A stretch of DNA of 64,000 bases. It comes from Aurelia coerulea. Its lineage: Eukaryota > Cnidaria > Scyphozoa > Semaeostomeae > Ulmaridae. Shown here one piece after another: positions 47,901 through 54,364 of the stretch; the stretch's first letter is position 1, and the number at the start of each line of letters is the position of its first letter. A program made the translations under genes and the position numbers. The DNA lies in contig CM076962.1 in NCBI GenBank assembly GCA_039566865.1, forward strand, positions 5,326,743 through 5,390,742, given 5' to 3'. The notes beneath the pieces were generated by a model. It was not told where the DNA came from, did not search any database, and was given only the letters and a program-made list of their open reading frames with translations.

Positions 47901-49224
47901 GAGGTTCCCTAACAATCTTCATGTTCACTACCTGTGTCCTCGTGAACACTTCAAAACAAGGTTTTTTAAGCATTTCCAATGTTTAGACATTACTCAAGTA
48001 CCCTACGAGTAATATGATACAGGAAACAAGCGAGAAAAATTAAAAATTGGTTAAGGATTTCCTTTATCAAAATAAATAGTTTCTTAACTCATATTTTTCC
48101 AGTACTGGAGTTTCTTAATTTTTTGGCGATCTGAGAGTTGAGTTTCTTATGAGCAGTTTCTTATAAAAAAAATACGTGTATTGATCTCTGAAAGGCTATC
48201 GTGCCAGCTTTTCAATCAGAGCGACGGCTCGCCCTGTAATCCTCATTTTTTTCGTTTTCTTAACACTTAACATATCGAGAAAGATTTTGTCTTAGGGAGA
48301 AAGATGAGCGACTGGAGAACAATTTGAAAGTTAGGAAACTATTTTCAAGACTTTAGGCAGTTATCGTTGCTTTAGCTTTCTTCTTACTTAACGCAGCAAA
48401 AAGGCAATAATGTGTCCATGTAAGTACAACGGCGTATATACTCTTGTCAAAATATGCTGATACGATGCTGACGAAGAGCCTCAAAGAGCGCACTGGGATT
48501 GGTAAAATTTAACTGATCACGCACAAAACTAGAATTTAAGTTTCACGACGAGGCTCCCCGCTGTTAAACTTCGGGTTCAGCTTTGGAAGCGCAACCGCAA
48601 GTAAGTCATCAGTCTGCTTATATTAGACCTGGCTATCTTTTGAGTTGCATGGTTGAGTGATCACATGAAATATCACGTGAAAATAGCGAAGTCGTTGTAC
48701 TTACATGGACCCATTACCTTCAAGCATGTCAGAAAGATATCTCAGTTTCTATGACGCAGGATAAGATGCTTGGCAAGAGCTTTGCAATGCAAAATTGCGA
48801 ATTTGTGGTATGCTAACTATGAAATAGAGCTCAGAGACATTGTTGATAAAGATTTCTATCCAAAACGTACATTTGTTGTGCATCTGATTTTGATGCAACA
48901 TTTTGGTTAGTTCTTTTGCACTATTTTTTGTTCTGAATTTTCACAACATTTTTTTTTTACACCTTACATCCACGTTTTGTTTTTTGATAAATTTCTTCTA
49001 ATCTCACTTGCAGGAAAGATATTTTATGTATTGGCATAATAGAAGTGCTGGCATATCTCCATGACAATTGCCTTGATCGCAATGCATGGGAAATTGCAGA
49101 AAAAGCAATAGATTTGCTGCATGAATTGACGATGAGAATGCAGAAGAAGCAAGAAGTTGAGCCTGCTCCTAGCTCAACTAATGAAAAGTCTGAGGAATCT
49201 GACATTAAGCCAATGGCGTACTGA
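14755..49224 (+). CDS. four-transmembrane armadillo-repeat protein, 19 exons
   Basis: I do not recognise the family. Exons join in frame through canonical sites: 14755-14946, 17737-17889, 19936-20088, 20800-20875, 21986-22067, 23939-24032, 24786-24840, 25323-25405, 26419-26495, 27331-27420, 29445-29484, 31105-31164, 36853-37001, 37710-37741, 39624-39719, 40534-40643, 41573-41677, 42449-42579, 49014-49224. They total 1,989 bp or 662 residues. Residues 1-166 are helical and charged. Hydrophobic segments fall near 167-190, 192-215, 221-249 and 270-290. Residues about 297-635 form armadillo-type helical repeats of about 42 residues, with motifs such as GGLQVLMNLATGN and STLVQLLHSCDAETQRLALQ. The C-terminus is acidic and polar. 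An in-frame TGA at 14,746 supports the start. Membrane anchoring with a cytosolic scaffold domain is inference. Confidence 0.8.
15259..16157. mobile_element. inverted-repeat element of about 900 bp
   Basis: The ends TAGAGTGGTGTCGCCCTGGT and ACCAGGGCGATGCTACTCTA are inverted over about 27 bp. There is no long reading frame inside. The target duplication is not clear. Confidence 0.5.
16211..16570. mobile_element. 360-bp inverted-repeat element
   Basis: CTTTCATATTTTTCAATGGC on the left and GCCATTAAAAATATGAAAAT near the right end form imperfect arms of about 33 bp. The interior is GC-richer and non-coding. A 15-bp tandem GTAGTATGCTACGAT pair follows at about 16,614-16,653. Confidence 0.55.
17737..17889 (+). 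CDS. exon 2: helical N-terminal domain
   Basis: Phase 0 to 0. Contains RARAQMMHILFELGKADHQF. Two acceptors keep the frame: TTGTAG before 17,737 (better pyrimidine tract) and CCAG before 17,767 (10 residues shorter). Confidence 0.7.
18678..19194. mobile_element. 517-bp TA-flanked element with long arms
   Basis: It begins CAGGGTGTCCCTAAGAATGA after a TA, and the right arm is the complement, ending GGACATCAGG before a TA. The arms are about 80-100 bp and include the shared word ATTATCGTTTGATTGCTTA. It lies in intron 2 of the 4TM/armadillo gene. A TA target duplication is typical of Tc1/mariner-type elements. Confidence 0.65.
19936..20088 (+). CDS. exon 3: charged helical segment before the membrane
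   Basis: Phase 0 to 0, 51 codons, with EFMDAHHAALSSLSLGRDDG and a charged stretch ALEKEVKLFDNRERFF just before the first membrane segment. The acceptor is TATAG and the donor GTAAGT. Confidence 0.8.
20800..20875 (+). CDS. exon 4: transmembrane segment 1
   Basis: VLLWIHILGCFLSVLTVY begins right at the acceptor TTTTAG. It ends in phase 1 at GTTAGT. Confidence 0.75.
21986..22067 (+). CDS. exon 5: transmembrane segment 2
   Basis: Enters in phase 1 and leaves in phase 2. AVLLLYGFHYCPFYTRVGGY has a hydrophobic start and a glycine-rich end. Only this frame is open when joined to exon 4. Confidence 0.7.
22480..22503. repeat. AAT microsatellite
   Basis: About eight AAT units follow GTAAATAAATCGAT, a context like the 3' end of a non-LTR retrotransposon on the plus strand, but no coding part was found upstream. 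Confidence 0.8.
23498..23740 (+). mobile_element. tRNA-derived SINE, copy 1
   Basis: The 5' part has a polymerase III A box TGGCTCAATGATAGCA and a B box GATTCGAATCC, spaced as in a tRNA. A non-tRNA body and an ATTATTATTAG tail follow. The related copy is at 53,862. Cloverleaf pairing is incomplete, so this is not a tRNA gene. It lies in intron 5 of the 4TM/armadillo gene. Confidence 0.7.
23939..24032 (+). CDS. exon 6: transmembrane segment 3
   Basis: Enters in phase 2 and leaves in phase 0 at GTAAGT. KRYFLLTFGIGATLNLTASI is followed by more hydrophobic residues, about 28 in total. Confidence 0.75.
24321..24469. repeat. 30-bp tandem repeat, five units
   Basis: Four exact units and one 29-bp variant of CTCACAGATAGGTAGATTTA plus AAACTAAATG. 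The units abut directly with no spacers. A TACACCGGGTGTCTCAG end of the TA-flanked family lies upstream at about 24,078, without a matched right end. Confidence 0.95.
24786..24840 (+). CDS. exon 7: loop with two cysteines
   Basis: KHGCSEFKAECSYLNVWS, 18 codons, phase 0 to 1. It links membrane segments 3 and 4; the cysteine pair would suit a disulphide in an extracytosolic loop. Confidence 0.75.
25323..25405 (+). CDS. exon 8: transmembrane segment 4
   Basis: Enters in phase 1. CFYYGQSIFMLAMIIVSYLL is followed by FRRIDVE; the RR after the helix suggests a cytosolic C-terminus by the positive-inside rule. Confidence 0.75.
25867..25930 (-). mobile_element. LINE/SINE-type 3' tail
   Basis: TTTCATTTCATTTATTTATA is followed by a stem-loop with CCTTCAGCAAAGGCTGATTT and AAGGGCCCC. 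It is the same design as at 8,308, 14,058 and 31,560, on the same strand. Confidence 0.5.
26419..26495 (+). CDS. exon 9: linker to armadillo domain
   Basis: VGDIIEKYLIQNKDVTKVMK and the following residues form a charged amphipathic helix. Phase 0 to 2. Confidence 0.75.
27331..27420 (+). CDS. exon 10: first armadillo-type helices
   Basis: TKDRRNAAFELASLAASGEE matches the pattern of an armadillo helix 2-helix 3 hairpin. Phase 2 to 2. Confidence 0.8.
27761..28869. mobile_element. TA-flanked CCGGGTG element, outer
   Basis: The left end CCGGGTGAGTCAAAAAGGTT and the right end with GTTAACTTTTTTTTATTCACCCCGG are inverted, as are subterminal stretches around AGCCCACCAAACGAG. TA on each side. It is split by the nested element at 28,006. 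A related fragment lies at about 17,400-17,690. Confidence 0.75.
28006..28644. mobile_element. TA-flanked CCGGGTG element, nested
   Basis: The ends CCGGGTGAACCAGAAAAACG and CCTGGCTCACCCGG are inverted, and inner arms around TCGTAAGAAG are also complementary. It is inserted at a TA inside the element 27,761-28,869, so it is the younger of the two. 639 bp, no coding capacity. Confidence 0.8.
29445..29484 (+). CDS. exon 11: armadillo helix
   Basis: A 40-bp exon. With exon 10 it gives GGLQVLMNLATGNDE, the classic armadillo G-x-LV-x-L helix 1. Phase 2 to 0. Confidence 0.8.
29608..29940. repeat. 167-bp direct duplication
   Basis: GCTCTTAAGTTACTGCAGCC occurs at about 29,608 and 29,776, followed by about 120 bp of similar sequence in each copy. 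Intronic. Confidence 0.75.
31105..31164 (+). CDS. exon 12: armadillo helices 2-3
   Basis: ATQEYATEALAELLVVPAIQ, 20 codons, phase 0 to 0, acceptor TTTCAG and donor GTAAGT. Confidence 0.8.
31560..31634 (-). mobile_element. LINE/SINE-type 3' tail
   Basis: TTTCGTTTCATTTCATTTTA, then a stem-loop CATCAGCCAAGAATGGCTG and CAGGGGGCC. Fourth copy of the tail design, directly abutting the TA-flanked element at 31,638. Confidence 0.5.
31638..32561. mobile_element. TA-flanked element carrying a palindrome
   Basis: The ends CCTAGTGTCCCAAAAAGCTG and CAGTTTTTTGGGATACCCGG are inverted and TA-flanked. 924 bp and non-coding, containing the palindrome at 32,322-32,477. Confidence 0.7.
32322..32477. repeat. near-perfect 156-bp palindrome
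   Basis: GTTAAAGAGTCTGTTTCATC to the centre near 32,399 is mirrored by GATGAAACAGACCCTTTAAC, with only a few mismatches in about 77-bp arms. It contains CCGCCATTTTCATGG and GCACGTGCC words. It would cruciform as DNA or form a miRNA-precursor-like hairpin as RNA. Confidence 0.9.
33162..33689 (-). pseudogene. LINE polyprotein C-terminal region
   Basis: MFFKVRHFLPIDVLICPYNS, GILVWGLTYETYINP and YGLRSVRYHGAKCWNDIP are collinear with 3,327-3,918. It is out of frame with the reverse transcriptase because of a length change in the A run near 33,705. Confidence 0.85.
33700..34826 (-). pseudogene. LINE reverse transcriptase domain, broken
   Basis: The N-terminal motifs VIPLFKKG and NYRPISLLSVFSKI lie at 34,344-34,826. 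DSQKAFDTVNHDILL, GVPQASVLGPLLFLIYIND and the catalytic FADD in YLFADDTNIYY lie at 33,700-34,350. The join near 34,344-34,400 is replaced by about 60 bp of CTAGTTTTC-rich partly palindromic sequence, which disrupts the frame after LKFGFRA. Confidence 0.9.
34920..35738 (-). pseudogene. LINE endonuclease C-terminal half and linker
   Basis: Contains ILGDFDVNLL (the G-D-x-N segment of apurinic-type endonucleases, here GDFDVN), TLIDNIFSN and ITDHFPQFL, corresponding to the S/T-D-H catalytic motif. A basic linker RNKPWINNKRQKMMRIRDR follows. The catalytic N-terminal part is absent. It ends in TAG in the same frame as the downstream reverse transcriptase, so a single stop separates the two. Confidence 0.85.
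36853..37001 (+). CDS. exon 13: complete armadillo repeat
   Basis: DQFIDLGGARTLCALLHSKS through SNRKAIAADE is one complete repeat plus joints. It enters in phase 0 and leaves in phase 2. The preceding 5.7-kb intron carries the broken LINE. Confidence 0.85.
37129..37227. repeat. GGAAC short-repeat palindrome
   Basis: CGGAACGGAACGGAACG at 37,131-37,147 is mirrored by CGTTCCGTTCCGTTCC at 37,211-37,226. Flanking CACACGAG words occur before each arm. Intronic, about 100 bp, and able to fold. Confidence 0.8.
37710..37741 (+). CDS. exon 14: 32-bp microexon
   Basis: G-LEDLSHAAFK; supported because it restores frame between exons 13 (phase 2) and 15 (needs phase 1) and gives an armadillo helix 1. 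The acceptor is TTCTAG. Confidence 0.7.
37951..38232. repeat. pentanucleotide array with variant blocks
   Basis: About 280 bp with a 5-bp period throughout. Blocks of ATGTT alternate with ACGTT, ATGTC and GTGTC in segments, so several variants spread locally. All plus-strand frames are open and give repeating cysteine/valine peptides, an artefact of the period. A TGAA-rich tract follows at 38,370-38,440. Confidence 0.95.
39624..39719 (+). CDS. exon 15: armadillo helices
   Basis: GRLIATILLELSFDSEIRET is a helix 2-3 hairpin. It ends in phase 1, which joins in frame to exon 16 at 40,534 or into the alternative segment at 40,227. Confidence 0.75.
39868..40107. mobile_element. 240-bp TA-flanked CCGG element
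   Basis: The ends CCGGCTAACCCAAAAAAAGT and TTTTTCTGGGTCACCCGG are inverted with TA on both sides. It lies in intron 15, just upstream of the optional segment at 40,227. Confidence 0.7.
40227..40327 (+). other. possible alternative terminal exon with stop
   Basis: After the acceptor TTTTCAG the phase-1 frame reads GAALVSMIAFERRKQHGKKP and meets TGA at 40,325 (33 codons including the joined one). No donor in the segment leaves phase 1, so it cannot splice in frame to the exon at 40,534, whereas exon 15 joins 40,534 directly. The hydrophobic LVSMIAF resembles the armadillo helix 1 that it would replace. It could be a truncating alternative end, a decayed exon or chance. Confidence 0.35.
40534..40643 (+). 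CDS. exon 16: armadillo repeat
   Basis: STLVQLLHSCDAETQRLALQ continues to ENAEIVIEK. It joins exon 15 in phase 1 and keeps the 42-residue repeat spacing. The donor is GTAGTG. Confidence 0.8.
41573..41677 (+). CDS. exon 17: armadillo repeat
   Basis: EDLLHFIVNLPSVSEDEQLY through YYAENET, 35 codons, phase 0 to 0, acceptor CATCAG and donor GTAATT. Confidence 0.8.
42449..42579 (+). CDS. exon 18: armadillo repeat
   Basis: IIEIESLKDSLLQFAMSPDP through MVENSYD, leaving phase 2 at GTAAGT. The only following acceptor found in phase is at 49,014, 6.4 kb away. Confidence 0.8.
42613..43926. mobile_element. 1.3-kb TA-flanked CCGGGTGCGCC element
   Basis: The ends CCGGGTGCGCCAAAATAAAC and GTTTATTTTGGAGCACCCGG are nearly perfect inverted repeats of about 30 bp. 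The subterminal stretch AAGCCTGAATTAG is shared with the elements at 61,153 and 58,593, defining one subfamily. No transposase is recognisable. Confidence 0.8.
44956..45629. mobile_element. hAT-like element with internal tandem repeat
   Basis: The ends CAGTGGCATGGCCAGGG and CCGTGGCCCCGCCATTG are inverted. They are flanked by TCGTAAAC (44,948-44,955) and TCGCAAAC (45,630-45,637), an 8-bp duplication with one change. Inside are units of about 125 bp beginning TACTTTGGCTTAGAATGCAT at 45,050; 45,175; 45,301 and 45,425. A diverged partial copy follows at about 45,665-45,905. Confidence 0.8.
46161..46753. mobile_element. 593-bp TA-flanked CCGGGTGTCCC element
   Basis: CCGGGTGTCCCAAAAAATGT and TACATTTTTGAGACATCCGG are inverted and TA-flanked. 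Related to the element at 49,918. The open stretch at 46,027-46,233 runs into it and is not an exon of the 4TM/armadillo gene. Confidence 0.75.
47796..48183. mobile_element. 388-bp inverted-repeat element
   Basis: CAATACACGTATTTTTTTTA and TTATAAAAAAAATACGTGTATTG are inverted ends. The right half is shared with 2,090-2,270, showing a dispersed family. Confidence 0.7.
48409..48715. mobile_element. 307-bp inverted-repeat element
   Basis: AATGTGTCCATGTAAGTACA on the left and TGTACTTACATGGACCCATT on the right form arms of about 23 bp. It lies in intron 18, close to the last exon. Confidence 0.65.
49014..49224 (+). CDS. exon 19: last armadillo repeat and C-terminus
   Basis: KDILCIGIIEVLAYLHDNCL, then a helix, then a polar tail with EVEPAPSSTNEKSEESD, ending MAY-stop. 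Entry in phase 2 matches exon 18 and gives VENSYDQKDIL at the junction. A foldback element starts 32 bp after the stop. Confidence 0.85.
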
Positions 49225-49255
49225 GTCACTTGAATGTAACATTCCTTGTAAATAG

Positions 49256-49777
49256 AGCATAGGTTCCAAATATTTAAAAAGGCTGGTGTAAAATGTAATG
49301 ACCTATTTCTTTGAGTTGAATGACTCCAAAGAAACTTTAGCTATTTCGCTATAATTCTACCATTGGAATTTTTTGAAATCTTTAATGTTTTCAGATTTAG
49401 AAGTTTTTCTTTTTTTTCAAGAACTCAAGAAAATTTTTCAAAAAAACTTAAAACCATTGTAATTTCTAAACTGTTTGGCACTACATGAAATAATTTGCAA
49501 GAAACCCATAGTTTACGAATGTCTACAATATGGTGGCAAGCAAAACTTTATCACTCTTCTGGTTTATGATTTAGACATTCGATGACGTCACCTCCTCAAA
49601 TGAGCTCGAATAAGAAATACGTTGTAATTTGGAAAATATTCAAAATTTTTGAAAAGTCCAACGGTAAGAATCATAGGTAAGTAGCAAAAATTTCTTTCAA
49701 GCTATTCGGTTAGAAAAAATAGGTCATAGAATTTTACACCCACCTATTTAGGTCGAATTAAAGATTTGGAACCTATG
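49256..49777. mobile_element. foldback element in the 4TM/armadillo gene 3' UTR
   Basis: CATAGGTTCCAAATATTTAA and AAAGATTTGGAACCTATG are the inverted ends, with further complementary stretches around AAATAGGTCAT. The 11-bp direct repeat CTTGTAAATAG lies at 49,245-49,255 and 49,778-49,788. It starts 32 bp after the stop codon, so the transcript probably contains a long hairpin unless polyadenylated earlier. Confidence 0.7.
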
Positions 49778-49917
49778 CTTGTAAATAGTATTTATTAGAC
49801 TAGCTTTGTTTGATCTTCATTGATTTCAGGTCACTTACTCCAGAGAAATGGCCTGATTGCCCGCATTTTGAAAATAAGAATTAAAAAATTCTTACATGCA
49901 GAACAGATACTAAGATA

Positions 49918-51383
49918 CCGGTTGTCCCAAGAAATGTACAGATTTGTTTTGATGCAGCGATGTGAATTTATCTTCATTCAATGGCTAATCTCCTTCAAAA
50001 TGTTCCTCAATAGCTAACTTGAACATAGATACCTCTTTTGTTGTCACTGGTGCTTTGAGACCAGAAATAGTAATCCTGAAAGCTCAAATTTGCATCCACC
50101 TCCAAACCAGAGCTTTGACCTTTTGGACTAAATCAATTCTTGAGGCACAGGGAACAATGAATCAACAATGGCCTTGATAACATTTGAAAAAATATCAGAT
50201 CGTATTACATTCTGTTTTCCAGAAGTTACCCATTGGGCAATTTCTTAATTTTTCTTTTAGTTGATCTTATTATTTCGATGTGCTTAACCCTAATCCACAT
50301 GGGGGGGGTGGATTCCACCCCCCCTCAAGGTTTTATTTGCCGCGTTTTTAAACGACATTTGCTATGTCCCCCAGCCTCACTGACTTTTACTAATTATCTA
50401 TTAGCCACATTTTGGTGGAAAAATTTTTGAACAATAGGACTCGCGGGTCACGTGACATGCCCATATTTGGAAGGAGGTAGCAACAAAATCATTGTTTTCA
50501 ATGATTTCAATGGAATTATTTGATTGAATTATGAAGTATTATACAGCAAATGAATCAGCAAACAAAGGGCTTCAATTTGATGTCGGAATTTCTGGAATTT
50601 GATGATGTCAGCATTTTTTGATAATGACGTCATTTTGGCCACCATTTTGGACTAATTAGCAATTTTTTCAAGTTTTTTCGAACTTTTTCAATGAAAAACA
50701 CTCTAATGATACATTTATCATAGATAATCATCATTTTGCAGGTTCTTTTGGTCTCTTTTTACATAGAATAAATTAATCGCACAAATGACGTCATAAGAAT
50801 CGGCTAATTTCTGCCAAAATATCACTCCAAAATCGTTATTTTCAATAAAATAATATTTCATCACCATTTTTGTTGACAAACTGAACCAAAAACTACATAA
50901 AGTTCGTGCAAAATCTTCATTAAAACTTAAATTCAACTTGGAAGCCTGATTTTCACAGATTTTCAGCTTTGTGACGTCACTGTGACGTCACAAGGCGTGG
51001 CAGCCACACCCAAATTCCGCTACAAGCTGCAAATTACATGTTCTATAACTGTGCCAAGTTGTATTGAATTCGGATGCGTCTAAGGCAGTTTTCGGAGGGG
51101 GGGTGGAAAGCACCCCCCCCCCATAAATGGTAGCTCGAAAAAAGCCCATATGGATTAGGGTTAAAGAATTTGATTAGGCCAAAGGCTTGGAGAAGGACGC
51201 AAATTTGAGCCCTTGAGATCAATATTTCTTCTCTCAAAGCACCAATATCAAGAAAGAAGGTATCGATGTTCAGGTGGACTATCGAGGAGCATTTTGAGAG
51301 TGATAAGCCATTAATGAAATCAAAATTTACATCGCCGGACCCAGCCAAATCTGTATACTTTTTTCTAGGACATCCGCATCCGG
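49918..51383. mobile_element. TA-flanked element split by a TTAA element
   Basis: The left end CCGGTTGTCCCAAGAAATGT and the right end around CTAGGACATCCGCATCCGG match the element at 46,161 in sequence. The extra length is the insertion at 50,288-51,160. Confidence 0.7.
50288..51160. mobile_element. 873-bp TTAA-flanked element
   Basis: CCCTAATCCACATGG and CCATATGGATTAGGG are inverted ends. TTAA lies immediately outside both (50,284-50,287 and 51,161-51,164), as for piggyBac- and Kolobok-type transposases. Subterminal G and C runs (GGGGGGGGTGGATTCCACCC) fold back. Non-coding, nested inside the TA-flanked element. Confidence 0.8.
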
Positions 51384-51641
51384 TATACTTTAGGACACTG
51401 AGACCTTTCGGACTTGTGTCCTCATCAGAGCGTAAATTTGATTGTAATATTTTGTAATCCAACATACCGACATCAAGTACCTTTGCAGAAATGTTTTTGG
51501 CAATAAGAAAATGTGAGGACAGTAGCAGGTGGCATGCCTTCTTGAGAGTGCCAAATTACACATCATCCTGTTCACTTTGTTTCTTGATTTTTCGCCGTGC
51601 CTCTTTGCCACTTTGCATTGTTTGCGTCAGTATGAGGGAAG

Positions 51642-51928
51642 CCCGGGGGGGTACATGACTTGAGGATGGACGGGGGTCTGCCGCCCGGTTTTCGGAAAGC
51701 TACCCTCTTCTAATTACCGAAACTTGCTTTTGATACCCACTTTTATGATTAATTTTTGCGGAAAACTGCCCGTTTTAACCATTTTTTACGAATTTCAGCG
51801 AAACCGCACCCATGTTTATGGAAAATCTGCTGAAAAAGGACCCTTGTTTAGAGAATTTTGGGCCCAAAAACCCACCCATATGGGCGGCACATACCCGTAC
51901 CCTAAATATGTTATGTACCTCCCCCGGG
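51642..51928. mobile_element. CCCGGGGGG-ended element, inverted copy
   Basis: A 287-bp copy of the element at 8,689, in opposite orientation, with CCCGGGGGGGTACATGACTT at one end and CCTCCCCCGGG at the other. It has its own 8-bp target duplication GAGGGAAG (51,634-51,641 and 51,929-51,936). The two copies have therefore transposed separately. Confidence 0.85.
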
Positions 51929-54173
51929 GAGGGAAGTTGATCATGTAATTTGTAATTCACAGTCAGTTTGAATTGGTGAAATTGTAAGGAACTTAGGAGA
52001 AATGCCTTGTTATGCTAACAAGAGCCTGTTTTTTGAGCAATTGATGCGTCAGGTCAGGTCAACAGTTTGGTGGAAAGCGCAGTTTAACAGGTTTTGAAAT
52101 GTGGATCAGAATTCACTTGAAGAAACCGCATCTTCTTTCGTAGCGAATTTAAATTGTTGATTCTTTCATTTCGCAGTCAAAGTAAGTCCATGGTTTGGAG
52201 GATTTAACGACAAGCTTAACTCCAAATGGCTTGAAGAGATTTATGGACGCAGGAAGCATCTCAATCGGGGGGGGGGGGGCGCGACTCTTCAAGGGCACTT
52301 TTTCATTAAGCTAAAGGGGCACTTTCTGAAAATAGAAAGGGCACTTATTTGTTTGTTGCAAAATCTTGGGCCCCCCGGTTCCCACGTCTCTGGTAGATAT
52401 CGATATTAACCTAGACAATTTCAAGCCCATTTCTGATAGTAAACCTGTACAAAAGGCATAGGCGTAGGAGAGAGCGGGCTGGGGCCTATAGCTCCCCAGA
52501 GAAATGTTCGAAGATTTTTCAAAGCAGTATAATGCTGACATAAAACACATGTAAATAACGTTTGATTTCTAGAAGCTGGGCACGATCTAGCTGTTGAGGT
52601 TTTTTGCTTACCCAATGTTTAATTTGCGAATCAAAAGGCTGCCTTTACTTATTATGCTCACTAACGTTATTATAGTTATTGCAATGTGTTTATATTTATT
52701 TGAACCTACGACGAAGCAGAACTTTGTAGATTTAACTTTTGTAAAGCATACATTTCGTGAGATTTTTGTCATTGCTTGATAAGGTATCAGAGCAAGATGA
52801 AACTGTGTCACCATTGCGTTCATATCTCTATCTTGCATTATCCGATATTTTTCAAGTCCTGGTGAATGGGGGATTGAAATTTCAAAGAAAGGGCATTTCC
52901 AAATGTATTTTATTTTCATGGTCTTCATCTTACTATTTCTTTTGTATTTAGATGTATACCTACTAGTTTTTTGACAAATTGTAAATATTGTAACTTTATT
53001 CGATTTTGTTTTCTTTTTTAACAGGGCCAATTTTAAATCAGAAATTATAATTCTGTATTGTTACCCTGTACAAATATAGAAACAATCTTTTTGTAAGCGT
53101 GTCGTACAATGTTTCTATTGTAATATAACTATTTAGGAAAGAGATTCAGTGTGATTTCAGAACTAAGCATCTGTGTAAATTACGGATTTGCCGATTACGA
53201 GGACGATAAAATTTGGCATGGAGTCGCTCTCATTCAGAGGAAGTTTATTGTGGAATAATCTGAGCGATGAGACAAAGGAGCTACGAACAGTTGCAAGCTA
53301 AAAGATCAAAACCTGGACTTGTAAGTAGCCTGTCTATTATGTTATGTAGCTTGTAAATATTATTTCTTTGACATCTTTGTAAATTATATTGTTAATCGTT
53401 GGTATTAATTAGTTTCCCACAACTATTATCACACCAACTGTAAATAATGATTATGATTTGATTTTGATTTGATTTATTTAACATAACATGAATTGTACAT
53501 TGAACAGAGTAATTAAAACACGAAATTTTGAGCTTAGCCCGTTATCAAGTGCAGATATCATGCCAACGGGCTGAGCTCGAAACGTCGTGTTTTATAACCA
53601 TACTCTGTTCAATGTGCAATCTACTTTATGTTAAATAGTTATATTACCTGTACAAATATGTTTAAAATGAGATGAAAAGAGATCAATCGTGCGCAAACTG
53701 CATAAGCCGCTGCTCAATCTATTTGTACCCATCCAAATGGATGGAACTGATAACGTGTTTTTCATCATGGAGTAGGAAAGAAATCGAAGATCAAATGTGA
53801 AGGATGAGTTTTTTTTTTGTCAAATCTGTGTCTGTACAAATTTCAAATTTGATTATTGATTGAGGATGGCTCGTTGGTAGCACGCTTGTCTGCCAATGTG
53901 AAGGTTGGTAATTCAAGTCCTCGCCCAGCCGAACCTGCTTAATCTCTGTAATTGTGATTGATTAAATCATGATTAGAAATGATTAGATTGATTTGTGATT
54001 TGAATAGAGATTGTTGTAATTGTGGTTGTTGTTGTGGTTGTAATAACGGAAAAGGAGTGGAAAGTGATGGCGGCTGGCCTTGACACAACTGCAAGAGAAC
54101 GGAAGTAGAATCAAGGGATTACGAAATCTACTACCACCATCATTTACGGAAACAAATATCTACGGTATCGAAA
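51929..54173. other. intergenic interval between the two genes
   Basis: No gene recognised. It contains a G run at 52,267-52,279, an inverted-repeat element at about 53,477-53,635 (TTTAACATAACATGAATTGT mirrored by ACTTTATGTTAAA) and a SINE at 53,862. The promoter of the ACAP-like gene should lie near its right end; no TATA box is evident. Confidence 0.6.
53862..54045 (+). mobile_element. tRNA-derived SINE, copy 2
   Basis: A box TGGCTCGTTGGTAGCA and B box-like GGTAATTCAAGTCC, both with changes from consensus, then CTCGCCCAGCCGAACCTGCT as in the copy at 23,498. The tail is GATT/TTGT-rich. It sits about 130 bp upstream of the ACAP-like start codon. Confidence 0.65.
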
Positions 54174-54364
54174 TTGATCTTGGCCAAGCTCACGATGAAT
54201 CCAGAGGTCAAACGCTCACCGAACAGACTGTTAGCTGACCTGCAGCAGCAAGAGGGCCTAAGAGCAAAGTCATACAAGTTGGCTCAGGGCAGGCTCAACA
54301 GAAAAAAGGCGATGAAACCAAGTATTGATTTTAACGAGTCGCTGAAAGATTCTCCGAAGTTTAG
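54174..54364 (+). CDS. ACAP-like exon 1
   Basis: Contains a basic N-terminal region (NRLLADLQQQEGLRAKSYKL) and the conserved IDFNESLKDSPKFR, ending in phase 2 at GTGAGT. The ATG at 54,312 (MKPSIDF) aligns best with known ACAP starts. Confidence 0.75.
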
